Of a stretch of 64,000 bases of DNA, positions 1 through 7,939 are shown one piece after another. A model generated the notes under the pieces. That model made no database searches. It was given only the letters and a program-made list of their open reading frames with translations, and had not been told where the DNA came from. Each line of letters starts with the position of its first letter. Position 1 is the stretch's first letter. Source of the stretch: Deferribacteres bacterium (GTDB taxonomy: Bacteria > Zhuqueibacterota > Zhuqueibacteria > Zhuqueibacterales > Geothermadaptataceae); NCBI GenBank assembly GCA_020633675.1, contig JACKDE010000002.1, positions 744,001-808,000 of the forward strand, in the 5' to 3' direction. The position numbers were made by a program, and so were the translations under genes.

Positions 1-2
1 GG

Positions 3-164
3 CCTGGGCGCATTTTGATGATGCAGTTTGCGCGACAACCATCTTGTGAGCCGGAAGCGCTTTTGCACGATGTGGAGAATAAAGATACAGTCCGCAGCAG
101 CGGTACCTATTTAAAGCATTTAAGAGTTTTGATAGAAGTCATATGGAAGCACGTTATCAATTGA
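3..164 (+). CDS. possible 3' tail of an upstream gene (partial)
   Basis: The third frame is open from the left edge of the window to a TGA at 162-164, giving 53 codons with no start needed. It would overlap the start of the deformylase gene by 22 bases, as tightly packed operon neighbours often do. The translated tail (ending in LIEVIWKHVIN) matches no family I recognise, and 53 open codons can arise by chance. If real it is the end of a gene that lies mostly outside the window. Confidence 0.25.
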   Translation, partial: PGRILMMQFARQPSCEPEALLHDVENKDTVRSSGTYLKHLRVLIEVIWKHVIN

Positions 165-649
165 AACTCTATCCTGATGTCGTTTTACAGCGGAAGTGTT
201 TGCCCGTGAACGATGTCGATGGAGTCATTCGTGAGTTGATGGATAGCATGGCAGAAGTTATGTATACTTACAGAGGCATCGGGCTGGCTGCGCCGCAAGT
301 GGGTATGCTCTGGCGCGTGATTATCGCTGATGTCGGGGAAGGCTTGATCACATTGGTGAATCCTGAGATTCTGCAAAAAGACGGCAATGATCGTTTGCAG
401 GAAGGCTGTTTGAGTTTGCCGGACATCGAAGTTGATGTCGAACGCAAGCACTCCATTTTTGTGCGTGGTATCGACGCAAATGGAAAAGAGGCGAGCCTTG
501 AACTGGCCGGCTTGATTGCCCGGGTCATCCAACACGAAATCGATCATCTCAATGGCGTACTCATCACCGATTATGCCTCGGCAAAAGAGAACTTACTGAT
601 CAAGAGAAAATTGAAAGCATTAAAAACGCAGTTCAAGGCAAGGATGTAA
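143..649 (+). CDS. def: peptide deformylase
   Basis: Removes the formyl group from the N-terminal methionine of new proteins in the cytoplasm, using a metal ion. All three family motifs are present in 168 residues: GIGLAAPQ at 45-52, EGCLS at 87-91 (Cys89 is a metal ligand) and HEIDH at 131-135 (two His ligands and the catalytic Glu). The length is normal for a bacterial deformylase. The ATG is not preceded by a strong ribosome site and may be read by coupling from an upstream gene. The next gene starts two bases after the stop, so the two are probably co-transcribed. Confidence 0.96.
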   Translation: MEARYQLKLYPDVVLQRKCLPVNDVDGVIRELMDSMAEVMYTYRGIGLAAPQVGMLWRVIIADVGEGLITLVNPEILQKDGNDRLQEGCLSLPDIEVDVERKHSIFVRGIDANGKEASLELAGLIARVIQHEIDHLNGVLITDYASAKENLLIKRKLKALKTQFKARM

Positions 650-651
650 AT

Positions 652-1167
652 ATGTTCACGACAAATTATGAAAAATTATCCCGAGAGGAATTGCTCAAGC
701 TGATTGAAGTCTACGCCAAAAACTGGCTCGCTCACGATGGTTGCTGGTTTTTGGCTGCTGAAGAAAAATACGGCATGGAGGCGGCCATCGAGCTTGATGC
801 CAAATCATGGGAGCGATTTGCTGTAGCCGAAGCCAGACGAATTATGAAAGTATTTGATATTCCCGCCAACGGTGGTCTGAAAGCACTGGAAAAAGCGCTG
901 CAATATCGGTTCTATTCAATCATCAACCGCCAGGAGATTGAATGGGTCGATGCAAGTAAAATGATTTTCAAAATGCTGGAATGCCGGGTGCAAAGAGCGC
1001 GTCGTGACAAAAAGCTGCCGGATTTCCCCTGCAAACCGGTCGGGCAAGTGGAGTTCAGTCGGTTTGCCAAAACCGTTGATCCGCGCATCAAAACACGGTG
1101 CCTGGCGTGCCCGCCGGATCCGGTCGCTGAGTTTTATTGTGGCTGGGAGTTCACACTAGAATCTTGA
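652..1167 (+). CDS. DUF6125 family cysteine-containing protein
   Basis: A 171-residue soluble protein without signal peptide or membrane segment. It has the features I associate with the DUF6125 family: KNWLAHDGCWF near residue 23-33, a CRVQRARR stretch, PDFPCKPVG, and a C-terminal RCLACPP followed by a YCGWEF-like end. Several conserved cysteines suggest metal or cofactor binding, but no reaction is established to my knowledge. It starts two bases after the deformylase stop, so it probably shares that operon; the pairing itself says little about function. Family assignment is from motif memory, so moderately sure. Confidence 0.8.
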   Translation: MFTTNYEKLSREELLKLIEVYAKNWLAHDGCWFLAAEEKYGMEAAIELDAKSWERFAVAEARRIMKVFDIPANGGLKALEKALQYRFYSIINRQEIEWVDASKMIFKMLECRVQRARRDKKLPDFPCKPVGQVEFSRFAKTVDPRIKTRCLACPPDPVAEFYCGWEFTLES

Positions 1168-1304
1168 TCGTAAAATGAAAAGGCTCAAAGCAAGGGACAT
1201 GGTGGAACTGTTCTGAAAAAACTTCTTTGCATTCTGCCACCCCAAATTCTCGAAACACAAACTATCTATAAAAGTTTATCGAATGAATAGTGGAAGGAGA
1301 TGGT

Positions 1305-3092
1305 ATGAACACGTTTTTGCGATCGATCACTATTGCAGCGTTGGTTGCGCAGCCGCTGTTTTCATGGGCGCAGGATGATGTAGAAATCACAGCACGCGAA
1401 ATTAAACAACATGTTACTTTCCTTGCTTCCGATTCGCTTAAAGGCCGCAAACCAGGCACACCGGAAGGTCGACTTGCAGCGGAGTACATTGCCAAAAGCT
1501 TTTCCCGGTACGACTTGCAGCTTTTGGGAGAAAAGGGCTTTCAATTTTTTGATGTGGTCACTGCAGTAAAAGCAGATAAGAGAAACCGTCTTGCGTTTGA
1601 CGATTTCCGGGGCGAATTGGGTAAGGATTTTGTGCCTGTTGCCTTTTCCGAAAATGCATCTGTGACCGCTGGCGTTGTCTTCGCCGGTTACGGATTTGAC
1701 TTCGAAAACGATTCGTTGCAATGGCATGATTACAAAGGTATCGATATCAAGGACAAGTGGGCGTTGGTGCTGCGCGAGGATCCAGAAGCCAACAATCCGC
1801 GAAGTCCATTCCTGGAGCATGCTCCATTGCGAAAAAAAGCATTGATTGCACGAGATAAGGGTTCAACCGGTTTGTTGGTCGTTTCCGGCGTGGAGTTGGA
1901 TAAAGAAGATCAGCTTATGCCCCTGCGCTATGATCAGATCGAGTCTGGCGCTGGCATACCGATCCTCCATATCAAGCGCGCGGTTGCAGACAGTCTGCTG
2001 GCAAAAAGTGGCAAAACCATCGCTGCAATAGAGCACGAGTTGAACACGCAGAGAAAGCCCGGCAGCTTCGAGTTGAATGCGACCGTATCGGCAGTTGCTT
2101 CCGTCGTTCAGGCGAAAGCCAGCACCCAAAACGTACTCGCCTTATTGCCCGGCGCAGATGCGCAATTAAAAAACACATATATCGTTGTCGGCGCACATTA
2201 TGATCATTTGGGATTCGGTGGACCAGGCTCTGGTTCCCGCACCCCGGATACGCTGGCGGTTCATAACGGCGCGGATGATAATGCTTCCGGTGTCGCGGCG
2301 CTGTTGGAGATTGCTGAAAAACTGGCGGCCAATCGCAGTCACCTTCGACGTAGCATTTTGTTCATTTCCTTTGGAGCCGAAGAAATGGGATTGTTGGGCT
2401 CGAAGTATTTTATCAGGAATCCGTTAATTGATCTCGAACAAGTAAAAATGATGTTCAATCTCGATATGGTCGGCCACCAGAATCCCGAAACAAATGCGCT
2501 CACCTTAGGCGGAACCGGCACGGCAGCCGGTTTGGATAGCATTGTGCAACAGCATAACAGCCAATACGGCTTCGAGTTGAAGCTTTCGCCGGAAGGCTAT
2601 GGGCCGTCGGATCACGCTTCATTCTATGTGGAAAATATTCCCGTCTTGTTTTTCTTTACCGGTGTGCACGATTACTACCATACCCCTGAGGACGATACTG
2701 AGAGAATAAATTTTGCGGGAGAAAAGGCCATCGCAGATTACGCTTACGATCTCATTGTTACCCTGGCGAACCAAGAGTCTGCTCTGGTCTATCGGGAAGC
2801 TGGTCCGAAAAGTCGACCAAGCTCAGGAAGAGGCTTCAAAGTCACATTGGGGGTCGTGCCGGATTTTGCCAGCGCTGAAACAGTCGGCTTCCGCATCGAT
2901 GGGGTGCGAAAAGATGGGCCAGCAGACAGGGCTGGCATGCAAAAAGGCGATGTCATTAGAGCGATTGAAGGAAAAGAAGTCAAAAATATTTACGATTACA
3001 TGTTTCGCCTGGCTGAGCTGAAGCCAGGACAAAGAGTGAGTGTGGAATTCATCAGAGATGGCAAAAAGCAGATTGTCATTGTTGAGCTGTAG
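1305..3092 (+). CDS. secreted M28 zinc aminopeptidase with C-terminal PDZ domain
   Basis: Predicted exported peptidase that trims N-terminal residues from peptides. The ATG at 1305 is chosen because AGGAGA sits five bases upstream; an in-frame GTG at 1290 overlaps that site. Residues 1-22 form a signal peptide ending near SWAQ. A protease-associated-type segment (about 100-270) is followed by the M28 catalytic domain: His298 in HYDHLG, Asp324 in GADDNASG, the Glu pair 359-360 in GAEEMGLLGS, Asp387 in NLDMVG and His459 in YYHTPED, i.e. a full two-zinc site. A PDZ domain (about 507-595) with RAGMQKGD closes the protein. Length 595, usual for PA-M28-PDZ proteins. Confidence 0.93.
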   Translation: MNTFLRSITIAALVAQPLFSWAQDDVEITAREIKQHVTFLASDSLKGRKPGTPEGRLAAEYIAKSFSRYDLQLLGEKGFQFFDVVTAVKADKRNRLAFDDFRGELGKDFVPVAFSENASVTAGVVFAGYGFDFENDSLQWHDYKGIDIKDKWALVLREDPEANNPRSPFLEHAPLRKKALIARDKGSTGLLVVSGVELDKEDQLMPLRYDQIESGAGIPILHIKRAVADSLLAKSGKTIAAIEHELNTQRKPGSFELNATVSAVASVVQAKASTQNVLALLPGADAQLKNTYIVVGAHYDHLGFGGPGSGSRTPDTLAVHNGADDNASGVAALLEIAEKLAANRSHLRRSILFISFGAEEMGLLGSKYFIRNPLIDLEQVKMMFNLDMVGHQNPETNALTLGGTGTAAGLDSIVQQHNSQYGFELKLSPEGYGPSDHASFYVENIPVLFFFTGVHDYYHTPEDDTERINFAGEKAIADYAYDLIVTLANQESALVYREAGPKSRPSSGRGFKVTLGVVPDFASAETVGFRIDGVRKDGPADRAGMQKGDVIRAIEGKEVKNIYDYMFRLAELKPGQRVSVEFIRDGKKQIVIVEL

Positions 3093-3433
3093 AATTGCTG
3101 AGATGTGCAGAAGCAATCAATGTTCGATCCATTCGTGTCGTCTGCAGCGAATATAAAGGACATGATGTAAGCGCGGTTGCCCGCTATTCTTTGCCTGATG
3201 ATGTAAAAAGATAGCAGGGCTATTTCCTAAACATGAAGCGAGGCTGAAAAAGATCATGGGCTTTTCGTAACTGCAGTTGATTCTCTGCGTGCACAGATCA
3301 GAAAAAAACTCTTTGATCGTCACATCACTATCGGGATGACATTGCACGGGATTTTTGTCATACGCCCATCTCAGCATCCTGACCCTGTTGGCTTCAGCAT
3401 CGTTCGGCTATTCAGATAATATAGGAGGTAGCC
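3093..3433. other. intergenic stretch without a recognisable gene
   Basis: 341 bases between the M28 peptidase and the secreted endonuclease-fold gene. Short open frames exist on both strands but have no ribosome site or recognisable content. A GGAGG at 3424-3428 serves the downstream ATG at 3434. I see no clear terminator or sigma-70 promoter. Confidence 0.5.
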
Positions 3434-5269
3434 ATGATGAAGGAAGAATATTTCACTCTGAAAAAACGCGGAGGCGATGCGATAAAGCTGGTTTTGACAG
3501 GTGTATGCTTCGGCATGCTCGGCCTCATGTTATCAGCACTGCCCGGCTATGCGCAATCAAAGCGGATCATCGTCGATGGCAGCTTTTCAGATTGGGAGAA
3601 TCTCAGCGCGGTATATGCCGATCCCGTCGGCGATCAACAGGCAGGGGACATCGATTTCGGTCGGCTGTGGATTGCCAACAACGAGCAGTTTCTTTTCCTG
3701 CGTATCGAAGTGGGTACAGAGATCAATCTGCAAGACTTCAATGCTATCACACTCTATCTCGATACGGATAACAATTCCGATACCGGGACGCCGATTCATG
3801 GGCTTGGCGCAGAGTTGGAATGGAGTTTCGGCGACAAAGCCGGAATCTTCACAACCACCACGGCATCGGTTGCGATTTCTCACCGCCATATCGGCTTGGT
3901 CACAGCCCCAACAGTCACTTCGAAGCAGTTCGAAATCGCCATTGAAAAGAGCGCCCGGCCCGCGGGGCAATCACCACTCTTTCCGGAAGATACAATCGGT
4001 GTGGTGATCGCTGACAAAGGTGTGGGGGGGGATGTGCTGCCCAATTCAGGAACACGTCTGCATTACGTTTTCGACAGCTCGCCGCTGCCGCCCTTGCCAT
4101 CGCTGACGCTGCGGAAACAAGATGCAGCACACTTGCGCATTTTGAGTTATAATGTTTTGCGTGATGGCCTTTTCGATCCACAACGGATGAAATCGTTCGA
4201 GCGGATACTCACCGCCATTGAACCGGACATTATCGGTTTTCAGGAAATCTATGATCACACGGCAGAGCAAGCTGTAGCGCAAGTCAAACTCATGTTTTCC
4301 TCAAGTGGCCTGCAGCAATGGTATGGCTCCAAAGTGGCCCCTGATATTATCGTTGTTAGCCGCTATCCTATCGTTGCGACCTTTCCGATTGAAGGCAACG
4401 GCGCCTTTTTGCTCAATCTGCGGCCAAAGTACGATTCACAGTTGCTTTTCATTGTGGCGCATCCGCCATGCTGCGAAAACAATGCTGGCCGACAATACGA
4501 AATTGACGCCATCATGGCATTCATTCGCGATGCGGAGACACAGGGTGGCAGGGTGGATGTGCTCCCAAACACACCAATACTCATCGTTGGCGACCTGAAT
4601 TTGGTTGGCTATGCCCGGCAGCTCCACACGTTGCTGAGCGGCGATATTGTGAATAGCGCACAGTTCGGGCCGGCATTCAGTCCGGACTGGGATGGGGGCA
4701 ATTTTACCGATCTTACGCCGCGCCATGCGGATCTGCCCATGACCTACACATGGCATGACGACAATAGCAACTTTAGTCCCGGCCGGCTCGATTTTATGAT
4801 TTACAGCGATAGCGTTCTCAGAATCGGCAATCATTTTATCCTGTTCACCCCGGCGATGAGAGCAGATTCGCTCGCATCTCACGGGCTGCAGCCTCAGGAT
4901 GGACCAACAGCTTCTGACCATCTACCTGTTGTCTCCGATTTGATTTTATCCGCCAGTACGGCGGTTGAGCCAGGCGACAGGCATCAGCCTTATGAATTCG
5001 GGCTCGTACAAAATTATCCCAATCCGTTCAACCTGACAACAGCGATTCACTATCAATTGCCGGTACGCACGAAAGTGAAGTTGTTGATTTACAACAGGGC
5101 AGGGCAGTTAGTACGGACACTCTGGGGGGGCGAGATGCTGGGGGGTAGCCATGTTATCACTTGGGATGCCACCGACAACAGCGGCCAGCGCGTTGCCAGC
5201 GGCATCTATCTGTGCATCATTAATGCGGGCGAGCACACTTCCGTGCGCAAGCTTGTTTTGATGAAATAG
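3434..5269 (+). CDS. secreted endonuclease/exonuclease/phosphatase-fold protein with type IX sorting domain
   Basis: 611 residues; GGAGG lies five bases before the ATG. Residues 15-41 give a long signal peptide. Residues 44-215 are a beta-rich domain beginning with IVDGSFSDW, like carbohydrate-binding or DOMON-type modules. Residues 232-505 are an EEP (DNase I/sphingomyelinase-like) catalytic domain: Asn240 in SYNV, Glu271 in GFQEIY, Asp387-Asn389 in GDLN, Asp453 in LDFM, and Asp495-His496 in SDHLP, so the metal and catalytic residues look intact. Residues 523-611 are a FlgD-like C-terminal sorting domain with NYPNPFN. Expected on the cell surface or outside; the substrate (DNA, phospholipid or other phosphodiester) cannot be told. 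Confidence 0.88.
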   Translation: MMKEEYFTLKKRGGDAIKLVLTGVCFGMLGLMLSALPGYAQSKRIIVDGSFSDWENLSAVYADPVGDQQAGDIDFGRLWIANNEQFLFLRIEVGTEINLQDFNAITLYLDTDNNSDTGTPIHGLGAELEWSFGDKAGIFTTTTASVAISHRHIGLVTAPTVTSKQFEIAIEKSARPAGQSPLFPEDTIGVVIADKGVGGDVLPNSGTRLHYVFDSSPLPPLPSLTLRKQDAAHLRILSYNVLRDGLFDPQRMKSFERILTAIEPDIIGFQEIYDHTAEQAVAQVKLMFSSSGLQQWYGSKVAPDIIVVSRYPIVATFPIEGNGAFLLNLRPKYDSQLLFIVAHPPCCENNAGRQYEIDAIMAFIRDAETQGGRVDVLPNTPILIVGDLNLVGYARQLHTLLSGDIVNSAQFGPAFSPDWDGGNFTDLTPRHADLPMTYTWHDDNSNFSPGRLDFMIYSDSVLRIGNHFILFTPAMRADSLASHGLQPQDGPTASDHLPVVSDLILSASTAVEPGDRHQPYEFGLVQNYPNPFNLTTAIHYQLPVRTKVKLLIYNRAGQLVRTLWGGEMLGGSHVITWDATDNSGQRVASGIYLCIINAGEHTSVRKLVLMK

Positions 5270-5293
5270 TAGAATGGAGCAGGCAAGATAGCT

Positions 5294-5329
5294 AAAAAAG
5301 GGAGCCTTGCAATCAGGGCTGCCTTTTTT
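5294..5329 (+). terminator. rho-independent terminator after the EEP gene
   Basis: An A6-GGGAGCC arm pairs with GGGCTGCC-T6 across a nine-base loop, with one internal mismatch. It begins 25 bases after the stop of the secreted EEP protein. The A and T runs on both flanks mean it could stop transcription from either direction. Confidence 0.75.
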
Positions 5330-5401
5330 AATAAACTTGTGGATTTGCAACTTGAATCAGCAGCATTTGAAAATGCAGCTTACATCAATAAAAACAAATA
5401 G

Positions 5402-5497
5402 CGGGAGCGTGTAGGAATCGAACCCACCCGTCGCCGGAAAACCGACGCCGCAACGGTTTTGAAGACCGCGGAGGCCACCAGGCACCCATGCGCTCCC
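5402..5497 (-). tRNA. selC: selenocysteine tRNA (anticodon TCA)
   Basis: On the minus strand a 96-base tRNA folds with the traits of tRNA-Sec: acceptor GGGAGCG/CGCTCCC, an anticodon loop CTTCAAA carrying TCA (plus-strand 5460-5462), a long variable arm with a CGTCG/CGACG stem and a T-loop TTCGATT. An extra C-G pair outside the acceptor would make eight pairs, which is typical of bacterial tRNA-Sec. No CCA is encoded. It lies 470 bases beyond pdxB and on the same strand as selB, the matching elongation factor 2.4 kb away, which supports the call. selA and selD are not in the window. Confidence 0.95.
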
Positions 5498-5498
5498 G

Positions 5499-5967
5499 AA
5501 ATAGTTCTTTGGCTATTCGTTGTTGGCCGTTGGCCAGATCAGAATATGCGAAAAAGGCTGCTTCCAGACAAGCAAAAATCTGGCTCCATGTCGATTTGTG
5601 TGGGTAAATTTTCACCTTCAATTGAAAACTCTTCTCTTGTCGGCCTTGGAAATTTGGCGTGAAGCATTTTCTGTTTGAGCGTAGCGAGTTAAAATGCGGC
5701 CGGAAGCGAGGCTGAAAGTGTAGCCAAATTTCTGCAGCCGAAGCGTTTTTTGCTTCTTTTTTGCGGCAAAAAAGTAGGCGTGGCTTCGACTACGCGATAA
5801 GACCCAAATCGGCAAGACCGCTCGCCGATGCACCGCTGAGATGCGCCGAGCGTAAATACGCAGAGAAGAAAGAGCAATTGAGAATTGTCAAATAGGATCA
5901 ATCATCGATTCTGTGTTGCAATGATGAGTGTGCACCCACATGAAACAACATAGAACCAAAAATCCTG
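5499..5967. other. intergenic stretch with a repeat-like remnant
   Basis: 469 bases between tRNA-Sec and pdxB. No credible gene. Around 5735-5780 a run rich in T and A (tttttgc, cttcttttttgcgg, caaaaaag) would translate as the KRFLLLFCGKKVG-like peptide that recurs as spurious small ORFs in many genomes, so I read it as a dispersed non-coding element or remnant. Open frames of 60-70 codons over it on the minus strand are not supported. Confidence 0.4.
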
Positions 5968-7110
5968 CTATCCCACCACTTCAAAGCGAAACGCGCTCAG
6001 TGTCATCGCGATGTTGATGTCCATCGGTTCGAGCCGCACTTTTTGGCTGCTGAATTCGCTGCGCAGCGGATAGTTCTTGCGCAATCGCTCGAAGAAAACA
6101 GCTCCATCTTCTGGTGACAAGTCCTGCATTTTTTGCAGATTCTGATGATCGCGTTCAAGCGGAAAAACAGGCTGGGTGGCTTGGTGCAAAGCCAGCTCGA
6201 TGCCGGCATCACCGCGCACACTGACGGCTTGTTCATTTTTGGGCAAAACCGGCGGCTGCCATTCGGGGGTGAGACTGAAATGTCGGCAGAGGGCCCGGTG
6301 CACCAGATAAGTGCCATTGATTTTGCCTTGCAACGAATAGCCCGCGATATGCGGCGTGCCCCAGTCTACCCGCGCCAGCAGTTCGCGATGGAGTGCCGGC
6401 TCATTTTCCCACACATCCAGAACCAATGTCGCGTCGGGATGGCGCTGCGCCCATTTTATCAACGCCTCATTGTCGATGACGGCGCCGCGCGACGTGTTCA
6501 GCAAAATCACATCCGGTCGCAGTTTTTGCAAGCGCTCTGCATCGAGCAAATGATATGTTTTGTCTTCGCCGTGTACATTCAGTGGCACGTGGAAGGTCAG
6601 AAAATCGGCATCGAGCAGCTTTTCCAGCGGCGCGTATTCGGGATCGCCGGTTTGGCGCTGCAGCGGCGGATCGTTCAGCAGCACGTCCATGCCGAGGATG
6701 CGGGCCAGTTTTTTGATCCGCCCACCAATATTGCCGACGCCGACGATGCCAATCGTGCTGCCCGGCAAGCGCAAACCGCGATCCGCAGCAACCTGCGCAA
6801 TGGCAGTGAACACATATTCCGCAACCGCATCAGCGTTGCAGCCGGCCGCGCTGGCAAAGGCGACGCCGGCCTGCCGCAAATATTCGGTGTCGAGATGATC
6901 CGTGCCGATGGTTGCGGTGCCGACAAACTGCACTCGGGTGTTGTCGAGCAATTCATGATTGACCGGTGTCACCGCTCGCACGACCAGGGCATCCGCATCG
7001 CGTATCTTTTCGCGCGATATTTGACTGCCGGGTAGGATTTCCAGCTTCCCCAATGTCGAGAAAGCCTGTTCTGCATAAGGGATATTCTCATCCGCGGCGA
7101 TGTGAAGCAT
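5968..7110 (-). CDS. pdxB: erythronate-4-phosphate dehydrogenase
   Basis: 380 residues of the D-2-hydroxyacid dehydrogenase superfamily. It oxidises 4-phosphoerythronate in the DXP-dependent route to pyridoxal phosphate. The NAD-binding GVGNIGG is at 124-130, and the catalytic trio is Arg208 (NTSRGAVIDN), Glu237 (LDVWENEP) and His254 (TPHIAGYS). The PHIAGYSLQGK sequence and the C-terminal extra domain separate PdxB from phosphoglycerate dehydrogenase. It starts seven bases after the Bax-inhibitor gene ends, so the two probably share a transcript. Other PLP biosynthesis genes are not in the window. Confidence 0.92.
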   Translation of the reverse strand: MLHIAADENIPYAEQAFSTLGKLEILPGSQISREKIRDADALVVRAVTPVNHELLDNTRVQFVGTATIGTDHLDTEYLRQAGVAFASAAGCNADAVAEYVFTAIAQVAADRGLRLPGSTIGIVGVGNIGGRIKKLARILGMDVLLNDPPLQRQTGDPEYAPLEKLLDADFLTFHVPLNVHGEDKTYHLLDAERLQKLRPDVILLNTSRGAVIDNEALIKWAQRHPDATLVLDVWENEPALHRELLARVDWGTPHIAGYSLQGKINGTYLVHRALCRHFSLTPEWQPPVLPKNEQAVSVRGDAGIELALHQATQPVFPLERDHQNLQKMQDLSPEDGAVFFERLRKNYPLRSEFSSQKVRLEPMDINIAMTLSAFRFEVVG

Positions 7111-7117
7111 GATATCG

Positions 7118-7816
7118 CTAATCTCTCGACATGAACAAGCGCAGAACGTACCAGAACATCAGCGCGACGGAGGCGAACAATTCGAGCGCAGCACCGACAT
7201 GCCGATCTTCGGGATAGTGATGCATCACATTGGAGGTGTCATACAGAATCGCGCCACCGGCAAAAGCGATCATCGCAACCGAGAAAAAGGTGCCAAGCTC
7301 AAAGCCGAAAATCACGCCGGCGACGATCAGCAGCAATGCCGCGATGCCTGCCCAGCGCAATACTGCGCCCAGAAAGGAGAAATCCTTGCGAGTGTAATAC
7401 ACGATCGCAGTCAACGCAGTGAAGCCGATCAGCGTCACAAATGCCGCGCTTTCGATCACGCCGGGTGCGATAGCCTGTGCGATAAAAAGCATCGGCACAA
7501 AAATAATCGCCTCCGCCAACACAAAGCCGATAAGGGCGGCGTACTGTGCCGCTTGCGAAGTTGAATTGTGCGCAACCCGGCTCGCCAACCAGCCGACCAC
7601 CATGAACGCACCCAAAACCAGCAGCCACGAGCCGCTCAGCATGGTGCGCGCGATCGGCTCGGCAAGGCCATTTGTGAACAGGAAAATCTCAACCGCGGCA
7701 AAGCCCAGAATCGCGCCGAACAAGTGCATGTAGGTGCGCGAAATAAAGGCCGCACGGACCTCTTGTGCGCGCGCCGAAACCGGCGTGTAGGATTGGGATG
7801 AGTAGGATTGATTCAT
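7118..7816 (-). CDS. Bax inhibitor-1/YccA family membrane protein
   Basis: 232 residues with about seven hydrophobic helices and the BI-1 family C-terminal end (LYDTSNVMHHYPEDRHVGAALELFASVALMF split over the last 60 residues). Members sit in the inner membrane; some conduct calcium in a pH-dependent way, others modulate membrane proteases, but the role here is unknown. A TTTAG-GGAGGC ribosome site precedes the ATG on the minus strand. Its stop is seven bases from the pdxB start. Confidence 0.9.
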   Translation of the reverse strand: MNQSYSSQSYTPVSARAQEVRAAFISRTYMHLFGAILGFAAVEIFLFTNGLAEPIARTMLSGSWLLVLGAFMVVGWLASRVAHNSTSQAAQYAALIGFVLAEAIIFVPMLFIAQAIAPGVIESAAFVTLIGFTALTAIVYYTRKDFSFLGAVLRWAGIAALLLIVAGVIFGFELGTFFSVAMIAFAGGAILYDTSNVMHHYPEDRHVGAALELFASVALMFWYVLRLFMSRD

Positions 7817-7939
7817 GATTTAGCCTCCCTGAATTTTAATTCAAATTTTTGCCCAAAAAGTTCTTTTGCAAATTTAAAGTTTTTGAATCACCACAAGTTG
7901 TTGTTTATAAGACGAACGGCTCGCACTTTTTTCCCTGAT

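Noticed and set aside
5618..5901. 70-codon minus-strand ORFs upstream of pdxB
   Set aside because: Match a recurrent spurious-ORF repeat style rather than a gene, without ribosome site.
6133..7035. 300-codon plus-strand ORF opposite pdxB
   Set aside because: It is antisense to a gene with full catalytic motifs and has no family-like sequence; a shadow of GC-rich codon structure.
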